Assembly: GCA_049724395.1 (NCBI GenBank)
Contig: JAUGWO010000060.1
Span: 186,001 to 250,000, forward strand
Length of the DNA stretch: 64,000 bases
Reading direction: 5' to 3'
Source of the DNA: Spongospora subterranea f. sp. subterranea
Taxonomy: Eukaryota; Endomyxa: Phytomyxea; Phytomyxea; Plasmodiophorida
The notes under the pieces were generated by a model. That model ran no database searches. It was not told where the DNA came from and saw nothing but the letters and a program-made list of their open reading frames with translations. Position numbers and translations under genes: made by a program. Shown here piece by piece: positions 54,400-64,000 of the stretch. Position 1 is the stretch's first letter. Every line of letters starts with the position of its first letter.

Positions 54400-57360
54400 A
54401 GTCCTGATTGGCAAACCAGAATTATATAGCTTCGTATTGATCCGGATACTATTTTAGAAGAGCGATTAAACGAGATCGAGTCGCGAATTATTGATGTGGA
54501 ATGTGAGGAGAGCACGTCGAACCATAATGGTGCAGTTCCCAACATCCGAAGGTGCAGCATTCCAAATGACGAGATGGAACCGGGATGCGATTATTGTATC
54601 GAGTTCGGAAGTGATGAGAAGGCAGAAATCCATTCCAAAATGAATTAGATGATTCAGAGAGCGCTGAAAACGGGTGTTCCAGCGGAACATGAACTGCTTC
54701 TCAACCAAATTGTTTATGAGTTTGAAGACATTTGGAGGTGTAAGCTCGGCAATGATCCCCCGGCTAAAGTCACTCCTATTGAAGCTTCATATCAAACCTG
54801 GCGCTAAGTTTGTCAAATGTCGCGCACGTAGATATGCTCCAGCTCCTGCACATCAAGACTTCATGAGAGAACATACAGCTACTCTGGAGAAGAATGGATT
54901 CGTTATTCGTAATCCTTCTAGTCGTCGCGCATCTGCTGCTTTAGTTATATCAAAGCCGGGTGTCAATGGTTTTCGTTTGACTGTTGACGTCAAAGACGTA
55001 AACCAGGTCATTGAGAGAACTATATGGCCTATGCCCCATATAGATATCATTGATTAACTTACCTCAAGGACGCCCAAATATTTTTTCTGTTAGATTGCTT
55101 CAAAGGGTATTGGCAATTTCCCCTTCATGAAGATTCTCGAGAATGATGCAGTTTTATGACACATGAAGCTGTTCTTACACCAAATAGAATAATCCAAGGT
55201 ATTGTTGATTCCGTATTCGGTTTTCAATCGGGAATGCAAGAAGTCCTGGGTGATCTGGACTACCGTTGCGTTTTGTTATGGATCGATCATTGATGACATA
55301 CTAGGCTACGCTCCCCGATGTTCATCAATATCTTCAAGTTTTAAAGCAAGTTTTGCGTCGGTTACATGCGTTTGGTTATAAAGTGCAATCCAGAGAAGTG
55401 TCACCTTTTTTATTGCAGGTGAAGTGGACTGGTCGAATTATTTTCAAAGAAGGTGTGACATTCGATCCTGAGCTCATTAATTCTCTGGTAGACGTTCCTC
55501 CACCTGTTACGGCTGCAAACCTTCTTGTGTGCAACAAACTGGATGCGGTGTATGATTCCCAAATATGCAGACTTAACCAAACCTTTGCAAAAATCTATTG
55601 GTCACGGCTTCGCGACAAGTTCACAGTCTTAAAAAGAGTTTATTGGGTCGTGCGCCGCTTCAATCTGTTGGATGGGACGAGAATCATCATAACTGCTTCA
55701 AATCGGTAAAAAGTGCTATTACGCGCCTTGTCCAGCTGACACATCCAAGGGATGATTTCATTGTATGCATGTTCCTGGATGCTTGTCAAGATTTTTGAGC
55801 CTATTTCAACTCAAATTCCGGAAGACGATGCTGCGAAAGAAAGTTCCGAGCAACGACATCAACCGTTAGCCTTTCTTAGGGGTTGTTTTAAAGGCAATCA
55901 CCGTTCATGGGCTATCATCGAGAAGGAGGCTTTTCCCATTATCGAAGGGGGATTATGTCTTCAACACTTTCTTCTTCGTTCCAAACCTTTTCGAATTTTT
56001 ACTGATCATAGAAACTTAGCTTATATTTTTGATCCCTATTCCCGTTGCGATTCGGTTAAGCGGCACACGGCAGATAGGTTAGCTCGCTGGGATGCTCAAA
56101 TCAAGGCGATGAATTACATAATTGAACACGTCGATGGTGAACAAAACGTTTGGGCTGATATTGGAGCTCGCTGGGGTTCCATCCATCAAAATCCACGTGC
56201 TGTGATTGCAAAGCGGCTGACTGTTCCTTCTGGTATTGTCTCGCCGTTTATCAGAGGTGACTTTGTGTGGCCGACTCTTCAGGAAATTATTTCATGCCAA
56301 AATGCAAACTTAATGGAACATCATCTTCGAGATAATCATGCAGAGGAATTTCTTTATAGAAACAAATCTTTACACGTTCATCGGAGAATGCGGAATGGAA
56401 AACAGAAGCACAGTTAATATGGATACCCTCCCAACCATTGATGGTCAGAATTTGCATTATAGCTCATTGCGAATTGTCTGATTTGCGTTCATTATCACAC
56501 GCTACTAAAACATAATCCCCTTTGGCATAATCAGGGACTACGGCTCGATGTCGCTTATCTCGGGAAGCAAGCCTTCTGGGAGCGCTTTCGAAAGTTGAAA
56601 AATGCGACCTTTTTGTGCATCTTGCTAAATCAAAGACGACGTGAACCATTTTTTAGAGTTAGTATGCTGTTCTGCTGCCGACCACATCGTTGTCGTTGAT
56701 GCGTTGATGAATTGGATACGCGTTTTGGAATTGCCTCTATTCAGGTTTCAGACCAAGGTAGCCACTTTAAAAATCAGGTGATGGAGGAGTTAACGCAGCG
56801 TTTACATATTAGCGAGATGCACAAAAATGTCGCAGATTTCAACTTTCGAAAGCGCTCCGAGAAGGCTGCTTCCCGAGATAAGCGACATCGAGCCGTAGTC
56901 CCTAATTTTGACAAAGGGGATTATGTTTTAGTAGCCTACGATATTGAACGCAAATCTGGTGGCAAATGCGGGCATTTTGGAAACGACTTCAAGTTATTGT
57001 CGAAATCAAATCCGAATGGCTCTATGCAGTAAAAGATCTGGTAACTGGTGATGTATCTGTTGTGCATTCGCAAAGACTCAGATTCTATGCTGATGCTTCT
57101 TTGAATCTAACTGAAGAGCTACGCGACCAGATTGCTCATGACGGTCAAGGATTTGTATTGGATCATTTACATGATTCGCGGATGGCCACTTTCGGGTTGT
57201 CCTCAAATCTTGGTTTACTGGCAAGGCTTTGAGAATGCGGTTGCAACGTGGGAGACCGAAGAGATCATATTGGCGGATGTGCCGACGTTGGCGAAACGAT
57301 TTTTAAATTCACTCGCCAACTCGGACTTGCAAATGAAGCTCCTTTCTTTAGTTTGAATAG
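54400..57360 (+). pseudogene. Decayed Ty3/gypsy (chromovirus-type) retrotransposon polyprotein
   Basis: Broken frames in the correct order. A pre-RT segment reads LLLNQIVYEFEDIWRCKLGN. Reverse transcriptase has GFVIRNPSSRRASAALVISK and GFRLTVDVKDVNQVIERTIW. RNase H has HRSWAIIEKEAFPIIEGGLC and FRIFTDHRNLAYIFDPYSR. The end of the integrase has IQVSDQGSHFKNQVMEELTQ. A chromodomain reads ILVYWQGFENAVATWETEE. Several stops and frame changes, plus an inverted integrase fragment inside, show that it is inactive. I could not define long terminal repeats. Confidence 0.85.
56474..56960. repeat. Fold-back of an integrase segment inside the Ty3/gypsy remnant
   Basis: Bases 56474-56632 read on the minus strand encode SRDKRHRAVVPDYAKGDYVL. 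The same segment occurs on the plus strand at about 56812-56960 as SRDKRHRAVVPNFDKGDYVL. The arms are about 90 percent identical by eye and are separated by about 180 bases. Confidence 0.85.
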
Positions 57361-57519
57361 GGGAATGTAGTCCCAAATGGGCTTGGGCCCCTGAGACCGC
57401 TGCCTACTCCGAGTCCTGTTTTTTTGTAATTAAACCACTTCTTCTTTTTCTTCTAACTGAAGCATAGATCATCAGACCCGGATAAATAAGTACAAGTTAA
57501 TTATATTATGTTGATATTA

Positions 57520-58250
57520 GTTGGTTTTCATTGCTAAACAAGATCAACGCGTTCGTGTCCACTTCCAAGAGTGTGCGTGGGTAGATACGAAGACTGCAGT
57601 CAGGATTGCCAATGAGCTCAAATCCGATCCTGCCTTTGCGGATCATGACTCCAATAGGATCCTTTTTTTGCGACAATCTTGAAGCAGATATTGCCAAAGA
57701 ATTCGTTGATGCAATGAAGCCTATCGGAAGACTTATGTTCTTCCCTCCCAATGTCACAAGGCTACCATCAACTTGGCGTCCAACGGATCGGGACGCGGCC
57801 GACCAGGAGCTAGAATTCAAGACAACAGGCTTCAGCCAGGTAGGAGATTGTCAGCTTGGTCCTACTCTCGGTTGCAGTGGATGCCGGTGCTGGAAGAATG
57901 ATGAAATACCTCATCACTTCTCGCCTGGACAAGCAACTGGAAGATGACGCTGCCTTATGTCAAAATGGATTGACGGCAAATTTACTGCTCGAGAAAGACA
58001 CATCCTCATCCCCAAATCCGATAACTCGGTGTTCTCTGAAGACGACTACGATCAAGAAGGTGATCAGTACAGATTATCAACGCTGACGCCGCGGCGATTG
58101 CCAAGGGTGTTATTACAGTACCGCGTGCCACGATACACGGTCAACCAGTGCCATCAGATTCCGTTGTTGTTCTAATTCAGGACATCCAAGCCGGTGACTT
58201 ACTGGGCAATGATTCGTTTGGAGAACCTGTTGGCCTGGGAGCTTATATCT
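57520..58250 (+). pseudogene. Decayed DDE_1/pogo-like transposase fragment
   Basis: Frames in series read RVRVHFQECAWVDTKTA, then DNLEADIAKEFVDAMKPIGR with LMFFPPNVT, then AVDAGAGRMMKYLITSRLDK. This is the order AWVD, then D-N, then PPNxT, then VDxGxGRxxK seen in pogo/DDE_1 transposases of protists. Frame changes near 57660 and 57850 and the lost N-terminus mark it as a remnant. It is a different lineage from the element at 38 kb. Confidence 0.5.
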
Positions 58251-58383
58251 CAGTTTCTACCAGCTGTTTAAAAAAAAGCGAATATATTTGAGATTATTTT
58301 ATCATCTGTTTGATAAAACATGCAATTATCAGCTTAAAAAAAGTCTGCTTATCAAGACCCTGAAACCATGAAATGGTCTAAGG

Positions 58384-58915
58384 TCTTCGTCGAAACAGTC
58401 GAAAGCATGACGGAATGGTGAAAGGGTTGAGAACCATTCTGCATGAACGTGGCCTGTGGTAAAACTACTTATCAAAAGATTCATCCAAGTTAATACTTGA
58501 GCAGCAACCGGATTTTCAGGCGCAAAAACAATGGATCGTCGAAACAATCGAAAAGCATGGCGGAATGGTAGATTTTCACCCCATTTTCACTGCGAGTTCA
58601 ATTTTTATTGAGATGTATTGGGCTGCGTTCCCTAATGCGGCAAGGTCAATACCACGAGGATTCTGCGGCGTGTGGACTGGATGGCCTGTAGTGGCCCTCA
58701 CAGAAACCCAATACATCTCAATAAAATTGAACTCGCAGTGATATTTGGGGTAAACATCTAACAATTCCGTCATGCTTTTCGACTGTTTCGACGATCCATT
58801 GTTTTTGCGCCTGAAAATCCGGTTGCTGCTCAATATTAACTTGGCTGAATCTTTTGAGAAGTAGTTTTACCACAGACCACGTTCATGCGGAATGGTTCTC
58901 AACCCTTTCTGAACT
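58384..58915. repeat. Fold-back of transposase copy 2
   Basis: The segment at about 58384-58615 recurs in inverse at about 58698-58915, with substitutions and small indels. Shared blocks include CAGCAACCGGATTTTCAGGC and ATTGAGATGTATTGGG. The centre is about 80 bases. Confidence 0.85.
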
Positions 58916-59672
58916 CCCGCATTCGTCTGCATCCTGGGCGCTGCAGTTTTACGTTCTTTCCACCATCATTCAGGTTCAGAACTTTGGCATTTAACGCGAC
59001 AGGCGGCAATGCTCGATGATTCTGGGAGTTATCGAACATTAGCAGCATTTTGGCTGCAAAATTCGGAAAATTGGAGTTGCGCGTTCTTGGATCTGTTTGA
59101 TCAGGTCTTGGTTTGTCCATAAGCCGTCCGCGTTCTTACCTGGCTTGATAATAACCACAGTTTCAGTAGGAACCAGGGGATTTTTTACTTGATCATTGCC
59201 TGTCAGTTTCATCGGTCCACGCCATTCACAGATGAACTCCGACACCCTAATGCTCCTCCCTTATCGCGTTCCTTTGTTGTCGACATCGTTTGAGGTGCCG
59301 TTTTTGTTTCGATAATAATAACGTATTTGTGTCAATACAACACAATCGGATTCCACGGCAACTTGCCCCGGACGACTCACGCAGTTGACAAAAAATGCGA
59401 CGCAAAATATTTATTCTGCGTGACAGGCGCTCTACAAATATTGCGAACAGATTTGCGCGCACGATGGAGGTTTTTTTTTCCTGCCAAGTTTCAAAAAGGT
59501 CTTCTACGTACCACTCAGTACTCGACCAATGGCTCAATAAAAATTTAACTCTATTTCTATTTGCCTCTCGACGAGATTTACCCGAGAATAAAGCTGTTTG
59601 CATTTTGCATTGCGAGCCCGATACAGTAGCGGACATCTTAACTCTGTACCTACACAGCCTCGCGGAGTCCAA
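58570..59672 (-). pseudogene. DDE transposase of the basidiomycete-type family, copy 2, decayed
   Basis: On the minus strand the N-terminal frame (59672-59247) starts near MSATVSGSQCKMQTALFSGK. The next pieces read NPLVPTETVVIIKPGKNADG, MLLMFDNSQNHRALPPVAL, and LLDVYPKYHCEFNFIEMYW. It is homologous to the copy at 42.6 kb but broken at several positions. Its 3' half is also duplicated in inverse. Confidence 0.7.
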
Positions 59673-60159
59673 TGGCTACGCAACACGGATAAATACACAT
59701 TTTTCAAGTGCGTTTTTCGATTCAGACCTCAATTATCCCCAATTTAGTGTTAAATAGCTCTAGTTCGTGAATAGTGTGATAAATACACACTAATTACGCA
59801 ATTCAGTGTAGTGCTAAATATTCCTTGGTGTAGTGCTAAATATCCCTGCTGACTACTGTACCTAGCATACCCGGTAGTCAACAGGTATCAAAACTCCGCG
59901 AAATAGGCTAAATATAGGTCTACATAGCATATTTACCATCTAGCCTAACCGTTGGACATGCTCCTGTATGGGGGGACTGTACTTGATAATGAACACTTTA
60001 CGATTGGGCTGCGCTCAGTTTGTATCTGTTACTGTAATTATTAAGAGGGTGCTAGGTAACACCCTTACCTGTGTATTCGCGTCAGAGACAGTATTACCTC
60101 TGAGTCTAGTGACCGATCAGAATTGGGTCGAACGACTGGCGTTCCTGGTGTAGCGCCCG
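59673..60159. other. AT-rich gap with short repeats before NSF
   Basis: GTAGTGCTAAATAT occurs twice (near 59810 and 59831), with related TTAGTGTTAAATA and GATAAATACACA motifs around it. No gene is seen. Confidence 0.5.
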
Positions 60160-62541
60160 ATGACCACGTCGGTGAGCCTGAAAGTGGTCGGATTACCCGG
60201 AAATCATCTGGCCTTTACGAACGCCGTCTTTGTTAATCCACGCCATGGCGCGCTTATTCAACCGACATATAAGGACGGGGCGTTCGTCATGGTTAATGAC
60301 GAGCTGGTCTTTGAAATTCGGTATGCTGATTTCGGGCGATAATTTGTTTTTGTTTTGATAAACCTTAGAGCAATCGAGGACGTCGAGGATGGGTCAATTG
60401 GCTTAAATTCTCTTCAGCGTACTGCTCTCCATGTGTCCCAGTTCGATAACATCTTTGTGAAACCGGTGACAATACCATCAAATGCGAACATGAATCTCAT
60501 TTTCCTTAATCTTGAAATCGCTCCACTGAAGACTGTACGAAACACAATTGATGAAGACGAGTTGATCAAGCATTTTGAAGAAAAAATGCTCTATATGATA
60601 TGGAGCGTCGGGCAGGTCCTCGTCTTGGATTTTTTAGGGATCTCCCTCAGACTCTCCGTGATTGGTCTAGAGATTGCCGACATCGGAGGCGATAAAAATC
60701 GATCTCTAGTTCAATATGGTGTGATTCTAAAAGGAACAACTTCTATTTCTTTTGAAACAAGCAAAAAGGATATGATGCTGACTTTGCAGAAAAGCAGATC
60801 ACAAGCAAGAAGCAACATTTTGAGGCCAAGTTTTAAATTTTCTGACATGGGTATTGGTGGTCTAGACGAAGAATTCGGTCAAATATTTCGACGGGCATTC
60901 GCGTCTCGTACATTCCCTCCAGAAGTCATCGAAAAACTCGGTATATCCCATGTGCGAGGAATGCTGTTGCATGGCCCCCCTGGGACGGGAAAAACTCTGA
61001 TTGCAAGACAGATCGGCAAAATGCTGCATGGGCGTGAGCCTAAGGTTGTCAACGGCCCTGAGATTCTCAACAAATTCGTCGGAGCCTCAGAAGAAAATAT
61101 CCGGAAGCTGTTTGAGGATGCAGAAAATGATTATGCACAAAATGGTGAACACGCCGACCTTCATATAATTATATTTGACGAGATCGATGCGATTTGTAAA
61201 CAACGTGGTTCAACCGGTAGCTCTACTGGCGTCCACGACACAGTCGTCAACCAGTTGCTGAGTAAAATTGATGGTGTCAATTCGCTGAATAATATCCTTG
61301 TAATTGGAATGACCAACAGAAAGGACATGATTGATGAAGCACTACTTCGTCCAGGACGTCTTGAAGTTCACGTGGAGATTGGTCTTCCCGATGAGCAGGG
61401 ACGCTATGATATTCTCATGATTCATACAAAGAGCATGCGTGAAGCGGGTTGCCTTGATGCTGATGTGGACATCAGATCGTTAGCAGTTCGATCGAAAAAT
61501 TTCAGCGGGGCGGAGATAGCTGGCCTCATCAAGAGTGCAACATCGTTTGCATTGTACGGAAACGTGGACATCAAATCCGCTGATACCGTGGCCGTAAATT
61601 CACTCAATGATATTCTCGTCAAGATGCGCCATTTCGATCAGGCTTTAGTGGAAATTGTTCCTGCATTTGGTGTCAGCGAAGACGAATTACAAGCGTGTCT
61701 TCGGAACGGCATTGTCAATTACGGACCACCGTTTGAACGCTTCATGCAAACGTGTTTGTGCTTAGCTGTCGTGTGTGGTGTTTGACTTACTAACCATGTC
61801 TTAGGTAATTCATTTGTCGATCAAATCAAGAATTCCGATAAAACCCCGCTTCTTTCTGTATTATTAAAAGGAAAGATTGCAAGTGGTAAGACGGCAGTTG
61901 CTGCAAGACTGGCTATTACATCTGGTGTTCCATTTATCAAATTGATTACCCCTGACGATTTTGTTGGCGCCTCAGAGAACGAGAAGGTTTCCAAAATTCT
62001 CAAGGTGGGCATAAATGACGTGGGTTTTGTATTTTGATGCTTACTAAAAATTGTGGCGTCATTTCAGGTTTTTAGAGATGCATATAAATCCCCAATTAGC
62101 ATCATTATCTTAGACAACATTGAACGCTTGCTCGAATATACACGTATTGGGCCAAGATTTTCTAATAATGTTCTGCAGTCCTTGCTTGTTTTACTGAAAA
62201 AGGTTCCTCCTAGCGCCAAGCGCCGGCTTTTGATTATTGGAACAAGCAGCAACTATGATGTCTTGGAAGAAATGCAATTCGGGCAATCGTTTGATGTTAT
62301 ATTAGACGTTCCGCAGATACAAAACGGTGACGAAGTGAGCCGAATACTACAAGAAATGGGCACTTCAGTTGATGAATTGGAAGAGGACCATATTGTCCGA
62401 TCGATCCGGTATCCCATCGGCATCAAGACATTGCTGCTTGTTATCGAAATGACACTGCAAGCTGGAGATGGCAAGCTTCTCAACAGTAATTTTGTCAAAT
62501 GTCTTCACGACTGCAATATTGGAGCCGTACCAATATGTTAA
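60160..62541 (+). CDS. NSF: Vesicle-fusing ATPase NSF/Sec18
   Basis: This hexameric AAA ATPase, with SNAP, disassembles SNARE complexes. The N-domain begins TTSVSLKVVGLPGNHLAFTN. An intron of about 50 nt (60322-60368) links EIR to AIEDVEDGSIGLNSLQRTA. The D1 domain has GIGGLDEEFGQIFRRAFASR, Walker A GPPGTGKT, Walker B IIIFDEIDAICKQRG and LLRPGRLEVHVEIGLPDEQG. D2 follows further introns, with Walker A KIASGKTAVAARL, FIKLITPDDFVGASE, Walker B SIIILDNIERLLEY and IGPRFSNNVLQSLLVLLKK. It ends at 62541. It appears complete, with four or more exons. Confidence 0.96.
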
Positions 62542-62846
62542 AAAGTTAATTTAAGTAAAGGGTTAGAGATTCATACACGAAACAGAATTTGCGGAGTTGG
62601 GGTAAAAATATGTATGCTTCTCACACTGATGCAAAACTAGGAAACAAACATTCTATAAAGTTATTGACATTGTTAATCATTATTCAGACACTGCTGGAAT
62701 GACCGCGGCGCGATTTTCAATATCTCTACCGTCATATATAGACATAATTCTAATTATGTGAGACCGGTTAAGTAAACCAAACTGCCATAATACAAGAATA
62801 TGACATAGCAACGCCTGAACAGATCCACTAAGAATCAATATATGGA
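62542..62846. other. Gap between convergent NSF and SUZ12-like genes
   Basis: A 305-base AT-rich stretch with no gene; it would hold the 3' ends of both transcripts. Confidence 0.5.
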
Positions 62847-64000
62847 CTAACTACAACACCTTACATTTCGATAGCAAAAATCATCTCGAGCCCGCAACGT
62901 TGACGCGACTGTTTCGCATATTGATGCGACTTGCTGATCGCTGATTATAGGCCCGATATCACGCTTTACCTTATTCCAAATTAACATGATATCTTTCTCT
63001 TCTTGCTTCACATCTTCGAGCAAGGCAATAGTCTAAATGAGCAATTTGATTGGGTTTCCTGTTAAAATTCGCAATTGGTACCTGATTCGATTGCTCAAAC
63101 ACCCAACCGTCATCAAGATCGATATCACTATCAACACGATCTTGAGGAATTTCTGCGAGTCGGAGTGGAACGAAGCTGCTTCCATGGTAAAATGTCCTCA
63201 GCTCGAACGGGATGGTTGTAATCTGGATATTGATCTTTAGTGGCAAATCCAAAAAATATTAAGGAAGCACCTGTTCATTGAACATCCTATTTCTGTTAGC
63301 GCCACGTTCTAATTTGCGCCTTTTGCGCGATAAAACCGTGTCAATGCCTAATAAGCCTTTGAGAGAATCTTTAACGGCAGATGCATCCCATATTATTTCC
63401 GTAAGACGAGGACCGGTTGAGCGCCCTGGTAGTAAAACAAAAACCGATTTTGTTGGCACCAGTTGACCTTGAGGTGGCCTCTTCGATAGTATCAAAGTGG
63501 CGCCATGATGATAAGCTGCAAATCGATCGTGACATCGGTCAAGGTGTAGAATCAGAACACGCATATTGAAACAGTTCTTGGCACAGAGAGGACAGTACAT
63601 CCACGCCTGTTGCTTCTCGCAACGACGACGTGTATCATTTGAATACAGATACTTAATAGTTAGTGTTTTAGGAGCATCAGGTTCCATTACACCGATACTA
63701 ATTGGCAACGACTGGCATGAGAGTGGTTTTGCCCGATACCACCAAGAAAACTGTAAACGAATCCTTCCAACTTCTGTTTGGCCCTGTGATAGTTAATGAA
63801 CGACCGTAAGATCACATCATCCGCATTGCCAGACCGATAATTGACGTAAGGGTAAATCAACGACACTGGCAGGAAGATGTCGGAGAAAATCCTATTGTGC
63901 TAAGTTAGAACCAAGTACAACACGGATGTCTAGATTCCTACCTTCGACAATAACGAAAAATTCAGAGTGAAACCTGACGGCGTTTGATTCGATTTCACCG
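62847..64000 (-). CDS. SUZ12-like Polycomb (PRC2) protein, 5' end beyond window
   Basis: The C2H2-like finger reads YCPLCAKNCFNMRVLILHLD followed by RCHDRF. The VEFS box follows: FELRTFYHGSSFVPLRLAEI, DSDIDLDDGWVFEQSNQ and, after a 49-nt intron, TIALLEDVKQEEKDIMLIWN with a helical tail to the stop at 62847. Finger plus VEFS box is the signature of SUZ12/EMF2/VEF proteins, the scaffold of the H3K27 methyltransferase complex. Upstream exons read GRIRLQFSWWYRAKPLSCQ, preceded by a candidate 32-nt intron, and the coding frame reaches the window edge, so the N-terminus is missing. Confidence 0.8.

Noticed and set aside
56464-56649. Minus-strand integrase-like frame
   Set aside because: It is the inverted arm inside the Ty3/gypsy remnant.
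1-64000. tRNA and rRNA genes
   Set aside because: I scanned by eye for T-arm GTTCGA-type boxes with matching stems and for rRNA core motifs and found none convincing; a covariance search would be decisive.

Overview
This window is nuclear DNA from a eukaryote. Nearly every recognisable gene is cut by short GT-AG introns, mostly about 48-60 nt, with a few candidates near 29-39 nt. Most have a CTAAT/CTAAC-like branch sequence just before the AG. Genes are densely packed and often only a few hundred bases apart. The gene set is that of a unicellular eukaryote: an eukaryotic-type chorismate synthase, Arp2, gamma-tubulin complex protein 2, NSF/Sec18, RAD9, MCM8, a SUZ12-like protein and a TmcB-type sensor. 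The TmcB-type sensor is a family best known from protists, and the chorismate synthase and a basidiomycete-like transposase recall fungi. A fungus-like protist or an early-diverging fungus fits, but the sequence does not let me name the species.

Layout. 0-2.7 kb: a diverged 1.2-kb inverted repeat and otherwise no gene I can support. 2.8-6.7 kb: GCP2. 6.9-10.7 kb: chorismate synthase, RAD9, a small unknown protein, and a POLE4/CHRAC1/Dpb3-type histone-fold protein. 11.0-16.7 kb: one very long gene joining a TmcB-type multi-membrane PAS sensor to a C-terminal TauE/SafE-like transporter domain, the most unusual gene here. 16.8-25 kb: ARP2, two small membrane proteins, a PMP3-family proteolipid with an apparent frameshift, an FBXO7-like F-box protein, an IMPACT/YigZ protein with an apparent indel, and a LIN54/TSO1-type CXC protein. 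25.4-31.1 kb: MCM8, trans-2-enoyl-CoA reductase and an unknown membrane protein. 31-34 kb: a repeat zone with two perfect tandem hairpins and an element carrying a Ulp1 protease domain. 34.2-37.9 kb: a coiled-coil protein, a secreted His/Gly-rich protein and the GTPase GPN3.

38-46.4 kb is a mobile-element zone: a 3.9-kb transposon with OTU protease and DDE transposase parts, a second transposase family with a fold-back copy of its own 3' end, a 300-bp MITE, and integrase scraps. 47-53.5 kb returns to cellular genes: a perilipin-like protein, a C18orf63-like protein with a SAP domain, and a SPRY plus IQ-motif protein. 53.5-59.7 kb is a second mobile-element zone: a Myb/SANT-like gene, a decayed Ty3/gypsy element, a pogo-like transposase fragment, and a second decayed copy of the fold-back transposase. 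60.2-64 kb: NSF and the C-terminal part of a SUZ12-like gene that runs off the window.

Themes. Several genes serve chromosome maintenance and chromatin (RAD9, MCM8, the POLE4/CHRAC1-like protein, LIN54-like, SUZ12-like). Others serve membranes and traffic (NSF, TECR, perilipin-like, PMP3) and the cytoskeleton (GCP2, ARP2). They are not operonic. Inverted duplications of element fragments recur at five places and look like a property of this genome or of its assembly.
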